A stretch of DNA of 64,000 nt from Stutzerimonas stutzeri (GTDB taxonomy: Bacteria > Pseudomonadota > Gammaproteobacteria > Pseudomonadales > Pseudomonadaceae): the NCBI RefSeq assembly GCF_024451105.1, contig NZ_JANGEY010000003.1, forward strand, positions 124,001 to 188,000. The letters are read 5' to 3'. Numbering within the stretch: the first letter of the stretch is position 1; the number at the start of each line of letters is the position of its first letter. Below, piece by piece: positions 27,146 through 35,461 of this stretch. The position numbers were made by a program, and so were the translations under genes. The notes beneath the pieces were generated by a model, which was not told the DNA's origin, did no database searches, and saw only the letters and a list, made by a program, of their open reading frames with translations.

Positions 27146-27949
27146 ATGAACATCCTGGTACTGCTGGCCGGCGTGGCCGACGTCCGTTACCCGCTGCACG
27201 ACATCCACATCGACGCCGCCGGGCTGATTGAGGAGAGCGGCCTGTCGCGCCGCCAGCTCGGCCCGTTCGACGAGGGCGCCCTGGAGCTGGCGCTCAAGCT
27301 GCGCGATGCCCGCGAGGACTGCCGCATCGAGGTGCTGGTGCTCGGCGGCAGCAACAACGACAACCTGCTGCGCAGCGTCGCCGCCTTCAAGCCCGACCGC
27401 CTGCGCCTGCTCGACCTGCAGCCGTGCCGGCCCTGGGACGCGCGTCTGAGCGCGGCGCAGATCGCCGGGCTGGTCGAGGCGGAAGGCACTCCCGACCTGC
27501 TGCTGATCGGCCGCGAATTCGGCGACCTCGACGAGGGCAGCCTGCCGGTGCTGCTCGCCGCGCGCCTGGGCCTGCCGCTGTTCGCCCTGGCCCAGTACGC
27601 CGAATGGCAGGACGGCCGCGTGCGCCTGCTGCGCGAGCGCGGCATCCGCCAGCAGTGGCATAGCGTCGCTGGCCCGCTGCTGGCCACGGTGACCAACGAC
27701 CGGCGCAACAAGCTGCGCCACCCGCTGATGAAGAACGTGATGCTGGCCAAGAAGATGACCTTCGACAGCGTGACCGCCAGCGCGGCGGCGGACAGCGGCG
27801 TGCGCCTCGCCGACCTGGCCCCGGCCCGCGAGGTGCAGCGCGGCGGCGAGTGCGGCGGCCAGTGCCGGCTGCTGGACGGCGACGTGCCGAGCCAGGCCCG
27901 CGCGCTGGCCAACTACCTGCGTGGCGAAGCAGAGGAGAACGCGGCATGA
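27146..27949 (+). CDS. divergent electron transfer flavoprotein beta subunit (EtfB-like)
   Basis: The 267-residue protein follows the ETF-beta plan: N-terminal MNILVLLAGVADVRYP, FDEGALELALKLRD (the conserved DE-A-EEA-RLK region), VLVLGGSNNDNLLRSV and a C-terminal RHPLMKNVMLAKKM segment. It is far from housekeeping EtfB, as expected for a dedicated electron carrier of one dehydrogenase. AAGGAGGAAGGGCCG precedes the ATG at 27146. It lies 14 bp after the FAD dehydrogenase, and its stop overlaps the next start (ATGA). Confidence 0.88.
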   Translation: MNILVLLAGVADVRYPLHDIHIDAAGLIEESGLSRRQLGPFDEGALELALKLRDAREDCRIEVLVLGGSNNDNLLRSVAAFKPDRLRLLDLQPCRPWDARLSAAQIAGLVEAEGTPDLLLIGREFGDLDEGSLPVLLAARLGLPLFALAQYAEWQDGRVRLLRERGIRQQWHSVAGPLLATVTNDRRNKLRHPLMKNVMLAKKMTFDSVTASAAADSGVRLADLAPAREVQRGGECGGQCRLLDGDVPSQARALANYLRGEAEENAA

Positions 27950-28940
27950 GCGCACCACGTGAGACCCGCAGATTCTGGCCCTGATCCCCCTGGCCTGGGG
28001 CGACGACGCCCTCGACATGACCCTAGGCGCCACCCAGCGGGTAGCCGCCGACGCCGGCCTCGGCTTCGCCGCGCTGCTGCTCGGCAACGCCGGCGCCGAG
28101 GAGGGCGCCCGCCGCGCAGCCGCCGCCGGGGCCACGCGCATCTGCCTGGCCGCACACGGCGGACTGGCTCTTGAGGCCGAACCCGCCGCCCTGGCGCTGG
28201 CTGGCGCCGACGCCGTGCGCCGCCAGCCCGAGTCCGACCAGCGCCTGCTGCTGGTGCCGCCGGGCGCCGACGGCGAGGAACTGGCCGCGCACCTGGCAGC
28301 GGCGCTGGACGCCCAGCCCCTCGGCCGCTGCAGCGCGCTGCGCTGGACCGAGGCGGGTCTGGAGGCTGAGCGCGCCACCTGGGGCGGCCGCCTGCGCTTG
28401 GGCATGACTCAGGCTAGCGGCAGCGCCGTCGCCTGCCTGCGCCTGGGCAAGGCCGAGCTGTGCAGCGCCGCCGAGCCGCCGTGCGAGCGCCTGGAGCTGG
28501 ACAGCGCGCTGCCCGCACCGCTGGCGGTGGAGGAGAGCACCAGCGGCCAGCGCCTGCCGCCGGTGGAGAGCGCGCGCATCGTGGTTTCCGGCGGTCGCGG
28601 GGTCAACGAACAGGGCTTCGCCCTGCTCGAGGAACTGGCCGAACGCCTGGACGGCAGCCTCGGCGGCAGCCTGCCGGCGGTCGACGCCGGCATGGTGCCG
28701 GTGGTGCGCCAGGTCGGCGTGTCCGGCAAGTTCGTCAGCCCGGACATCTACCTCGCCGTCGGCATCTCCGGCACCCCGCAGCACCTGGCCGGCATCAGCC
28801 CGGACACCCGCATCGTCGCCATCAACAAGGACCCGGCGGCGGACATCTTCAAGGTCGCCAGCGTCGGCGTGGTGGGGGATTGGGAGCAGGTGCTGCCGGA
28901 GTTGTTGAGGGGGGTGGGGGAGGGAAGGGTCGCGTCCTGA
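27946..28940 (+). pseudogene. ETF alpha subunit-like gene with a frame break at its 5' end
   Basis: From 28017 on, a 307-residue ETF-alpha-like frame is intact: RIVVSGGRGVNEQGFALLEELAERL, AVDAGMVPVVRQVG, VSPDIYLAVGISGTPQHLAG and VAINKDPAADIFKVA, the FAD-binding C-terminal domain. The natural start (ATGA overlap with the beta subunit at 27946) opens a different frame that stops at 27984. The true N-terminal residues (DPQILALIPLAWGDDALD) lie in the third frame from 27963, directly after a TGA. A one-base change near 27960 would join them. Translation from ATG 28017 would lack about 20 residues. It pairs with the upstream beta subunit. Confidence 0.8.
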
Positions 28941-29016
28941 GGCTTAGGAAGTTGGTGGGGACGCTGAGGGCATCTCCACCAAACTTGCTTCTGAGGTACC
29001 CTCCCAATATATATGG

Positions 29017-29424
29017 TCAACAAAATTCTACGGTTACCCGGCAGCGCTCACCATTCCAATAAGCCCCAAAAGCCATAAGCGCATCCGTTATAAGAGATCG
29101 CACCTGCTCCTCACTAATCCCTTCAGGAATATCAACACCATAGACTCTCCAGGAAACAAAATTACCTGTGTCTATCTTGCTCATGCTATCTTTCTTAGCC
29201 CAAAACCTAATCCTAAAAGCCTTGCAGGCCAGAATAAATCTAAATTCCTGGTCAGTATCTGCATGCGGTCCCCCCTCAATATCAGCAAGAACCAAAAAGG
29301 CATTGCGCTCTGCATCCACCGTCCACTTATAAAGAGTTGGTCGGCGCCCGTCCTTTTCGGTATATACTGGAAAATCAATTTTTCCTTTATCCTCATCCGG
29401 CATAAGGCAATTAACAAAACTCAT
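29017..29424 (-). CDS. orphan AT-rich gene of unknown function
   Basis: The 135-residue protein MSFVNCLMPDEDKGKIDFP...CRVTVEFC has no family I recognise. It looks globular and soluble (mixed charges, no membrane span or signal), with a C-terminal EGISEEQVRSLITDAL helix. The start is supported by GAGAGGTGCT just upstream. Base composition is far more AT-rich than any neighbour, with rare codons such as ATA, AGA and TTA, so it is almost certainly horizontally acquired. It stands between the decayed ETF operon and the HipBA island and may be island cargo. Confidence 0.65.
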   Translation of the reverse strand: MSFVNCLMPDEDKGKIDFPVYTEKDGRRPTLYKWTVDAERNAFLVLADIEGGPHADTDQEFRFILACKAFRIRFWAKKDSMSKIDTGNFVSWRVYGVDIPEGISEEQVRSLITDALMAFGAYWNGERCRVTVEFC

Positions 29425-29580
29425 AGCACCTCTCGCGCATTAAAGAATCAGATAAACAACAAAGGCGATCTCAAAAACTGAGCAAAACACCTTTCCGAAA
29501 ATATCAGATGTTGCGCTCAGATTTTTCGGCCACCCGGCCTGTCTGCTTGCGTGGCAAATATCGGCCCTGTCGCCTGATCC

Positions 29581-29854
29581 TCACCCCCGCCCCCGTCGCC
29601 CCACATGCAACCCCACACTCGCCCCCGGCGCCGGGCGGCGCTGGGCGTCCAGGCTTGCCAGCAGGAACTCGATGAAGGCGCGGGTGCGCGGGGCGACGAA
29701 GCGGGATTTGGGGGTGACGGTGAAGAAGGTGCGGCCGTAGGTCTGCCAGCCGGGGAACAGTTCTACCAGCTTGCCCTGGGAGATCAGCCGGTTGACGAAC
29801 GCGTCCAGCACGGGGGTGCTGCCCAGCTCGGCCTCGATCAGGGCGTTGGTGCTG
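29581..29854. repeat. direct repeat, left copy (LysR 3' end)
   Basis: Nearly identical and in the same orientation as 31493-31775. The two copies bracket exactly the hipA and hipB genes plus short flanks. Confidence 0.88.
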
Positions 29855-29868
29855 TAGCAGCGAGGTAA
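29581..29868 (-). pseudogene. C-terminal fragment of a LysR regulator (repeat copy of 31493-31775)
   Basis: The fragment encodes STNALIEAELGSTPVLDAF, then [20 protein letters not shown] and onward to RGRG and a TGA at 29581. Apart from a few substitutions and a 9-bp length difference near 29812 it repeats the end of the intact LysR gene at 31493. The homology begins at the stop codon in both copies and fades after about 275 bp. No HTH or N-terminal part is present. The HipA gene lies immediately upstream on the same strand. Confidence 0.88.
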
Positions 29869-29906
29869 CGTATTGGGCCTGGTCAAGCGGGCGGGGAGCT
29901 GTCTGA

Positions 29907-31121
29907 CTATGTGACTGCATTGCGGCAAGCCTCGATCACCTTGGCCATTTGCACCACCGTATCGCACCGGATCGGGTGTCCGCTCGCCCGCTGGCGGAAT
30001 TGCCCGGCCTGTTCGAGGATGCGCTCGATGATCGCGTTGGCTGTGGCGGATTCCACCCCGCCCTGGCTGGCCAGGGTGAGCAGGTGGGTGCGGGTGATGC
30101 GGCGTCCTTCGCCGCAGATGTCGGTCTGGTGTTCGCCGCCCGGTCCCTGGCTGAAGGTCAGGTCGTAGGCCGGGGCGAGTCGCCAGCGGCGGTCGCTGTC
30201 CAGCCGGTAGGCGAAGTTCTTCGCGTGGTCGTCGCGGTTGTGAAACACCACGTTGAATACCGCATGGGCGAAGGCCTGTTCCACTTCGCGCTGGTCCCTG
30301 GTCATCAGGCGGGTGGCACGCAGGAAGGTGGTGTAGTCCAGCGAGGGCAGGCGGAAGTCGGCATGCAGCAGCCCGGCCAGGCTGTGCACCGGCACGCGCA
30401 GCTCGCCTGCGCGGTCGAAGCGGGCGATGCCGAAGCCGGCCAGCTTGGGCGACAGGTCGAAGTAGGTGGTGGCGGGCATGCGTAGCCCGCAGGCGCGAGC
30501 CAGTTCGGCGTACAGGTTCTCGATGGCGCACACCTCCTTGTGCTCGCCCTGGGCCTGGAACTTCACCAGCCAGGGTTCGCCGGGGGCGCCGGGCAGGGTG
30601 CTGACCTGCTGCGCCTGCGGGTCATACTGCACCAGTGCCTTGGGTCTGGCGCCCTGCGGCGATCCGCCGGTGAGCACCAGTTCCATCAGGACGGCGGACT
30701 CCTCGCCGGCGAGCACCTGCTGCGATTCCTGCGCCAGTGCCAGCAGCTGCAGGTCGGTTTCCGGAAGCGGCGTGTCTGCGGCGGGCACGAAGCTCAGTGC
30801 CCCCAGCGCACGGTCGCCGATGAAGGCCAGGCGGTCGAGCGGGCCGGGGCTGATGCCCTGCCTGCGGAACAGCCGATCCATCAGCAGCAAGCCCCAGCCA
30901 TCGGGGAGGGCGTCCGCCACCAGGCCCGGCAGCCGATGCTGGTAGGCAGGAAAGCCGCCGTAGGCCTGGGCGCGCAATTTGAGGTGGCGTGGCGACAGCT
31001 CCAGCTTCTGGGCCAGTGCCTCGGGGGAGTACTCGAACAGCAGGCTGGCGCCGTTGTCGGCCAGGGTGCCCAGCCGCCAGTGCTCGCCCCAGCCGCAGTA
31101 GTACACGTCGAGTTTTTTCAT
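29907..31121 (-). CDS. hipA: HipA-family serine/threonine kinase toxin
   Basis: The 404-residue HipA-type kinase has the N-terminal HipA_N/couple_hipA segment (RLPGLVADALPDGWGLLLMDRLF, ALGALSFVP), the P-loop-like GGSPQGARPK at 152-161, catalytic Asp in NRDDHAKNF (297-298) and the metal-binding Asp320 in APAYDLT. HipA toxins phosphorylate glutamyl-tRNA synthetase or related targets and induce dormancy; the target here is unknown. The ATG overlaps the hipB stop by 4 bp, the usual antitoxin-first operon. The pair lies between direct repeats of a LysR gene end. Confidence 0.93.
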   Translation of the reverse strand: MKKLDVYYCGWGEHWRLGTLADNGASLLFEYSPEALAQKLELSPRHLKLRAQAYGGFPAYQHRLPGLVADALPDGWGLLLMDRLFRRQGISPGPLDRLAFIGDRALGALSFVPAADTPLPETDLQLLALAQESQQVLAGEESAVLMELVLTGGSPQGARPKALVQYDPQAQQVSTLPGAPGEPWLVKFQAQGEHKEVCAIENLYAELARACGLRMPATTYFDLSPKLAGFGIARFDRAGELRVPVHSLAGLLHADFRLPSLDYTTFLRATRLMTRDQREVEQAFAHAVFNVVFHNRDDHAKNFAYRLDSDRRWRLAPAYDLTFSQGPGGEHQTDICGEGRRITRTHLLTLASQGGVESATANAIIERILEQAGQFRQRASGHPIRCDTVVQMAKVIEACRNAVT

Positions 31122-31435
31122 GAGCGCTTTCTCCGCGGCGCGCGTACCCGCTGTATCTGCCGTGCCTGTTCGGCCTGTTCCATCTGGGCGATGGATTGGC
31201 TGGGCAGCACGAACAGTGCTTGCAGCTCATCGGTCAGTCCGAGGGCTTGCACCACGCGCACCACGGTTTCCAGTGAGGAGGTGCCGTTGCTCTCCAGCTT
31301 CTTGATGGTGCCGGGAGCGACACCGGCCATGCCGGCCAGCTCTTGCTGGGTAAGCTCCTGAGCCAGTCGCTGGAGGCGCAGGCGCTGCCCCAGCTCCTGC
31401 AGGATTTCGCTACGGTCTGCGAGTGAGAAGTCCAC
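31118..31435 (-). CDS. hipB: HipB-like XRE-family antitoxin
   Basis: The 105-residue protein has a Cro/C1-type HTH (LRLQRLAQELTQQELAGMAGV, then GTIKKLESNGTSSLETVVRVVQALG). A basic C-terminal tail (IQRVRAPRRKRS) could contact HipA or be a degradation signal. It represses its own operon and neutralises HipA in the family model. It is first in the operon, overlapping hipA by ATGA. A palindrome matching the Escherichia coli HipB operator pattern lies 23 bp upstream. Confidence 0.92.
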   Translation of the reverse strand: MDFSLADRSEILQELGQRLRLQRLAQELTQQELAGMAGVAPGTIKKLESNGTSSLETVVRVVQALGLTDELQALFVLPSQSIAQMEQAEQARQIQRVRAPRRKRS

Positions 31436-31457
31436 TATATTGACCCTTGGTAGGTGA

Positions 31458-31476
31458 ATATCCGGTTAAAGGATAT
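31458..31476. promoter_or_regulatory. HipB operator-like palindrome
   Basis: ATATCCGGTTAAAGGATAT: half-sites TATCC and GGATA separated by 7 bases. The E. coli hip operators are TATCC-N8-GGATA. It lies 23 bp before the hipB start, where autoregulation is expected. Confidence 0.7.
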
Positions 31477-31492
31477 CATAGTGGCTCTAGTC

Positions 31493-31775
31493 TCACCTCC
31501 GCCCCCGTCTCCTCACATGCAACCCCACACTCGCCCCCGGCGCCGGACGGCGCTGGGCGTCCAGGCTTGCCAGCAGGAATTCGATGAAGGCGCGGGTGCG
31601 CGGGGCGACGAAGCGGGACTTGGGGGTGACGGTGAAGAAGGTGCGGCCGTAGGTCTGCCAGCCGGGGAACAGTTCCACCAGCTTGCCCTGGGAGAGCAGC
31701 CGGTTGACGAACACGTCCAGCACGTAGATGAAGCCCTGGTCGGCCAGTGCGGCGTCGATCAGGGCGTCGGTGCTG
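31493..31775. repeat. direct repeat, right copy (LysR 3' end)
   Basis: Partner of 29581-29854. Homologous recombination between the two would excise about 1.9 kb containing hipBA and leave a single LysR 3' end. Confidence 0.88.
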
Positions 31776-32455
31776 TTGAAGTGCAGCTTGCCCACCGGCT
31801 GCAGGTCGTGGGCTTCCTCGCCGAGGGTGAAGGACCAGCGCGCCGGGGTGTAGCTGCTCTTGGGGAACAGGCCCAGGCACTGCGCGGGGTCGAGCTGGGC
31901 GGGGTGGTCGGGGGTGCCGAGCTTCTCCAGCAGCGCAGGGGTGGCGCAGGCGACGTAGTGGGCCTGGTACAGCGGGCGGGCGACCAGGTCGGCGTCGTTG
32001 ACCGAGTCGATGCGGATCGCCATGTCGGTGCCGCTCTCGATCAGCCCCTCGGGGTGGTCGGTCAGGCGCAGGGCGATGCGCAGGTCCGGGTGGCGGGCGC
32101 CGAATTCGGCGAGCAGCGGGGCCATCACGTCCTTGCCGAAGGCGGCCGGCGACTCGATGCACAGCTGGCCCTGGACGCTGGCGGTCTGCTCCATGACCTC
32201 GGATTCGGCCTGCTCGACCTGGCGCAGCAGCTCGACGCAGTGCTTGAAGTAGCGCTCGCCGGCGTCGGTCAGGCGCAGGGTACGGGTGTTGCGGCTGAGC
32301 AGGGTGACGCCCAGGTGGGTCTCCAGGTTGCGCACGCTGGCGGTCACCGTGGCGTTGGCGATGTCCAGCGATTCGGCGGCGCGGTTGAAGCTGGCGCATT
32401 CCACCACGCGGGTGAACACCTGCATGGCCCAGAGTTTGTCGATCCGGCTCTTCAT
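31493..32455 (-). CDS. LysR-family transcriptional regulator
   Basis: The 320-residue LysR regulator has an N-terminal HTH ([35 protein letters not shown]) and an inducer-binding domain ending [22 protein letters not shown]. The tail is rich in Arg (HVRRRGRR). It is divergent from the chimeric FAD/SDR/ETF frame at 32543 with an 87-bp gap, so it probably once controlled a dehydrogenase gene there. Its last 280 bp are repeated downstream of hipA, which suggests an old second copy of this regulator. Confidence 0.93.
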   Translation of the reverse strand: MKSRIDKLWAMQVFTRVVECASFNRAAESLDIANATVTASVRNLETHLGVTLLSRNTRTLRLTDAGERYFKHCVELLRQVEQAESEVMEQTASVQGQLCIESPAAFGKDVMAPLLAEFGARHPDLRIALRLTDHPEGLIESGTDMAIRIDSVNDADLVARPLYQAHYVACATPALLEKLGTPDHPAQLDPAQCLGLFPKSSYTPARWSFTLGEEAHDLQPVGKLHFNSTDALIDAALADQGFIYVLDVFVNRLLSQGKLVELFPGWQTYGRTFFTVTPKSRFVAPRTRAFIEFLLASLDAQRRPAPGASVGLHVRRRGRR

Positions 32456-32542
32456 TATTTTCTAATGCCCCATTAGCTCGGCCGGCCTCGTTCCGTGGGT
32501 GGCGCCTTCCTATCGTAACAACCACCAGAGGGAGGCTCAAAA

Positions 32543-34312
32543 ATGACCGATCTGAATTTCGATTTGATTGTGGTGGGTTGCGGCGCCGCGGGGCTGTCCA
32601 CGGCGGTGTCGGCGGCGGAGAGCGGCCTGCGCGTGGCGGTGCTGGAGCGGGCGAAGAAGGAGGCGCGCGGCGGACAGACGCGCTTCACCGAGGCCTACTT
32701 CCGCATGAAGAGCCACGAGGAGGTGACCGACGACTTCGACGCCTTCCTGGCGGAGAACTCCGGCTTCTACCAGGACCCGGACTTCGTCGCCGAGAGCCTC
32801 AGCGAGCGCAGCGCCTGGTCGGTGCAGACCCGCGCGCTGGCGGCCATCGACGCCGACGTGATCGGCACCTTCGCCGCCGAGGTGCCGGGCACCGTGCAGT
32901 GGCTGAAGGACAACGGCGTGAAGTTCGACTTCCTGCCCACCCAGTTCCTCACCAGCACCCAGCCGCGCCTGCTGCCGGTGGGCGGCGGCGAGGCCATCGT
33001 CGAGGCGCTGGCGGCGCGCGCCGAGGCGCTCGGCGCCGAGTTCTTCTACGAGACCACCGCACGCGGCCTGCTCACCGCCGGCTGCAACGAGGTGGTCGGC
33101 CTGCGCGCGTATTCGCCGGCACGCGGCGAGATCCGCTTCGGCGGCGCGGTGATGCTGGCCTGCGGCGGTTTCGAGGGCAACCTGGAGATGCTCAGCCGCT
33201 ACGTCGGCCCGCGCGCTTCCTTCATGCGCCTGGTGTGCAAGGGCGGCTACTACAACCGCGGCGAGGGCATCCAGATGGCGCTGGAGGTCGGCGCCGCCGC
33301 CGCCGGCGAGTACGGCAGCTACCACGCCGAGCCGGTCGACCCGCGCTCGGGCATCTCCGAGCCGTCGATCTTCATCTTTCCCTACGGCGTGCTGGTCAAC
33401 AAGGAAGGCCTGCGCTTCACCGACGAGGCGCCGGGCACCGTGGATGCCTGGTACGAGCGCGTCACCCGCAAGATCTTCGCCCAGACCGACGGGATCGCCT
33501 GGGTGATCCTCGACCAGAAGGTCAAGGACATCCCCAACTATCGCCTGGGCATCCGCACCGACCAGCCGGCCATCGAGGGCGCGAGCCTGGCCGAACTGGC
33601 GAGCAAGCTCGGCCTGCCGGTGGCGGCGCTGGACCTGAGCGAGCCGGCGACCCTGCCGGCCGGCGCCTGGTTCCGCGCCTGCGACGTGTCCTCGCGCGCC
33701 GCCGTGGCGGCGGTGGTGGAGGAGGTGGAGCGCGAGCTGGGCGAGATCGACGCGCTGGTCAACGTGGCCGGCGTGGTCTCCAAAGGCAGCGCGCTGGATC
33801 TCGACGAGGCCGAGCTGCAGCGGGTGCTGCGCATCAACGTGCAGGGCACGCTGATCGTCGAGCTGGCTCGCGGCTGCAGCCACGTGCTGGCGCCGGCCAC
33901 CAGCAACGGCAAGAACTACCTGCCGCGCGTCGCCGCGCTGCTCGACGTCGAGCAGATCTCCGAGATCGTCAAGGTAGTCAGTGCCGACACCTTCCAGCGG
34001 CCGATCTACGCCGGCAACGCCATCGCCACCGTGCAGTCTTCGGCTGCGGTCAAGGTCATCACCGTGCGCGGCACCGGCTTCGTGCCCAACGACCTGCAGG
34101 TGGGGCAGACCGGCAAGATCGTCGCGCCGCAGCTGTACGTCGCCGTGGGCATCTCCGGCGCGATCCAGCACCTGGCCGGCATGAAGGACTCCAGGGTGAT
34201 CGTGGCGATCAACAAGGACGAGGAGGCGCCGATCTTCCAGGTCGCCGACTACGGCCTGGTCGCCGACCTGTTCGAGGCGGTGCCCGAGCTGGAACGCGCG
34301 CTCGCCGGGTAG
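32543..34312 (+). CDS. mosaic open frame: FAD dehydrogenase + SDR + ETF alpha fragments
   Basis: One uninterrupted frame of 589 codons joins three unrelated families. Residues 1-365 are an FAD dehydrogenase of the TcuA/fumarate-reductase type ([49 protein letters not shown]), missing its last about 100 residues including the second FAD motif. Residues about 366-440 are the middle of an SDR ([48 protein letters not shown]). Residues about 441-589 are ETF alpha ([21 protein letters not shown], then after a join near 512 [20 protein letters not shown]). Each piece lacks parts needed for activity, so it is probably a deletion-fusion relic kept in frame. A ribosome-binding site (GAGGGAGGCTC) remains. 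Confidence 0.85.
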   Translation: MTDLNFDLIVVGCGAAGLSTAVSAAESGLRVAVLERAKKEARGGQTRFTEAYFRMKSHEEVTDDFDAFLAENSGFYQDPDFVAESLSERSAWSVQTRALAAIDADVIGTFAAEVPGTVQWLKDNGVKFDFLPTQFLTSTQPRLLPVGGGEAIVEALAARAEALGAEFFYETTARGLLTAGCNEVVGLRAYSPARGEIRFGGAVMLACGGFEGNLEMLSRYVGPRASFMRLVCKGGYYNRGEGIQMALEVGAAAAGEYGSYHAEPVDPRSGISEPSIFIFPYGVLVNKEGLRFTDEAPGTVDAWYERVTRKIFAQTDGIAWVILDQKVKDIPNYRLGIRTDQPAIEGASLAELASKLGLPVAALDLSEPATLPAGAWFRACDVSSRAAVAAVVEEVERELGEIDALVNVAGVVSKGSALDLDEAELQRVLRINVQGTLIVELARGCSHVLAPATSNGKNYLPRVAALLDVEQISEIVKVVSADTFQRPIYAGNAIATVQSSAAVKVITVRGTGFVPNDLQVGQTGKIVAPQLYVAVGISGAIQHLAGMKDSRVIVAINKDEEAPIFQVADYGLVADLFEAVPELERALAG

Positions 34313-34602
34313 GGCACCGAGAGGTCAGCCATTGGCCCTCTGCTGGTCTGCGCCTCGCGGGCGCTGATGCCGGGCTCCGGCAGCGGACGCCGGGCCAGCT
34401 CGCGGACGAAGTAGCCCGAGCGCGCCCGCGCGACGATCAGCCCGCGGCTCTCCAGCAGGTAGTAGGCCTGGAACACCGTCGACGGGCTGACCCCGTAGGT
34501 GCGGCTGGCGTGGCGCACCGAGGGCACCCGTTGCCCGGGGGCGAGGATGCCGGAGCGGATCAGCTCGGCGATTTCGTCGGCGAATTTCTCGTAGCGTTTC
34601 AT
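34249..34602 (-). pseudogene. truncated MocR-type GntR regulator (HTH part only)
   Basis: From the ATG at 34602, [40 protein letters not shown] and [20 protein letters not shown] form a GntR winged helix of the MocR subfamily, normally followed by a 350-residue aminotransferase-like domain. Here the frame leaves homology after about 95 residues and stops at 34249, inside the end of the mosaic ORF. The aminotransferase part has been deleted, at the same junction that ends the mosaic frame. Confidence 0.85.
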
Positions 34603-34699
34603 CTTCTCCGGGCTCAGCGGCCTGCGGATGGGCGTCGGGTAGCCTAACGGCGTGCCACTGCGCATGGCTCGGCTCCGGGGGGTGGGCTGGTACCTGGCT

Positions 34700-34757
34700 T
34701 GTAGGGGCGAATTCATTCGCCTTGCTGCGGTCGTTGGCGAATGAATTCGCCCCTACG
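34700..34757. repeat. REP-like inverted-repeat element, copy 4
   Basis: A 58-bp copy with 22-bp arms (last base G instead of A) and a 14-base loop. It lies upstream of the MocR fragment, at the edge of the gene graveyard. Confidence 0.9.
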
Positions 34758-34765
34758 GGGAGCAT

Positions 34766-34909
34766 CAGCGATGGCGCGGCGACACGAAGGTGCTGGCGGT
34801 GACTACCCGCACCTCGGGATCGTCCAGATCCGCCACCGCGAAGCGCAGCGGCGTGGCGCTGTCGGCCGTGTGCCCGGCTAAAAAGCGGATCAGATTGCAG
34901 AGCAGCCCG
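34766..34909 (-). pseudogene. unidentified C-terminal gene fragment
   Basis: A minus-strand frame ends at a TGA at 34766 and reads NLIRFLAGHTADSATPLRF, AVADLDDPEVRVV and TASTFVSPRHR. Codon choice looks coding, but there is no start: upstream the frame runs into a hairpin (AGCCCGC/GCGGGCT at 34904-34921). I do not recognise the family. It is listed because it sits among other truncated genes. Confidence 0.35.
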
Positions 34910-34950
34910 CTTTCGCGGGCTGTGTCGCTTTGCCGAACGGGCGAGCCGAT

Positions 34951-35138
34951 CTACTTCAGCATGAACCCGGCAAAGAACCGGCTCAGCTCGGCATGCGCAC
35001 CCAGCGACAGGATGGTCGCAACGTGCTGGTCCGGGCGTACCACCACCATGCAGCCCTTGGCACGGTCGATGCCGCGCTGGGCGAAGACGTCGTGTTGCCT
35101 TGGCGGCGCGCCTGGCTGAAGGCGCAGGGGCCCGCTGA
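34951..35138 (-). pseudogene. C-terminal remnant of a phenol-hydroxylase-type FAD monooxygenase
   Basis: Minus-strand codons read DVFAQRGIDRAKGCMVVVRP, DQHVATILSLGAHAELSRFF and AGFMLK, stopping at 34951. This is the thioredoxin-like C-terminal segment of flavoprotein aromatic hydroxylases (phenol 2-monooxygenase group: YGIDR-GC-VVVRPDQ-VA-VLPLDA---L--FF-GFL). Only about 50-60 residues remain. The fragment meets the plus-strand viperin remnant near 35138, so the two genes, once divergent, share one deletion junction. Confidence 0.75.
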
Positions 35139-35461
35139 TCCGCCCCGGACAAGTGGAAGGTCCTGCGCATGCTGCCGGTGGTGAGCCAGGATCTGGGCGT
35201 CAGCGATAGCCAGTTCGCCGTCTTCGTCGCCGGTCACCGCACCTTCGCCAACATCCTCTGCGGAAGACAACCGGGACATGCGCGGGTCCTGCCTGATGGT
35301 TGATCCCTACGGGCGCTTCCTCCAGAACAGCCCGCTGATCGCCGGGCAGGGCTATGCCTACAGTCGACCGATCCTCAAGGCTGGCCGCCGAGGCGGCCTT
35401 TGCCCAGATGGCCTTCGACTCGGAGCGATTCAGCGCCCGCTACAGTCCGGCGCTGGCAGGA
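35139..35461 (+). pseudogene. degraded prokaryotic viperin (pVip), C-terminal part with two frameshifts
   Basis: Three consecutive frames give the viperin C-terminus. Frame one from 35139: DKWKVLRMLPVVSQDLGVSD then FVAGHRTFANIL. Frame two from 35260: AEDNRDMRGSCLMVDPYGRF, LQNSP and GYAYSRPILK. Frame three from 35381: AAEAAFAQMAFDSERFSARY. Viperins (radical SAM enzymes that make antiviral ddh-nucleotides) share KWK-F-MLP, ED--M--SYL--D--GRF, Y--PIL-VG--EA and FD---F--RG in this order. The radical SAM CxxxCxxC half is missing, so the gene is dead. No other viperin-like sequence occurs in the window. Confidence 0.78.

Noticed and set aside
27946-27984. Programmed -1 frameshift in the ETF alpha gene
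   Set aside because: No slippery heptamer or following structure is apparent between the frames; a mutation or sequence error is simpler.
29581-30531. Reading the 316-codon minus frame as a LysR-related full gene
   Set aside because: Only its last 95 codons match LysR; the rest is the wrong-frame shadow of hipA.
34903-34921. CRISPR or att-like hairpin in the graveyard
   Set aside because: Only one short inverted repeat (AGCCCGC/GCGGGCT); no repeat-spacer array and no second copy.
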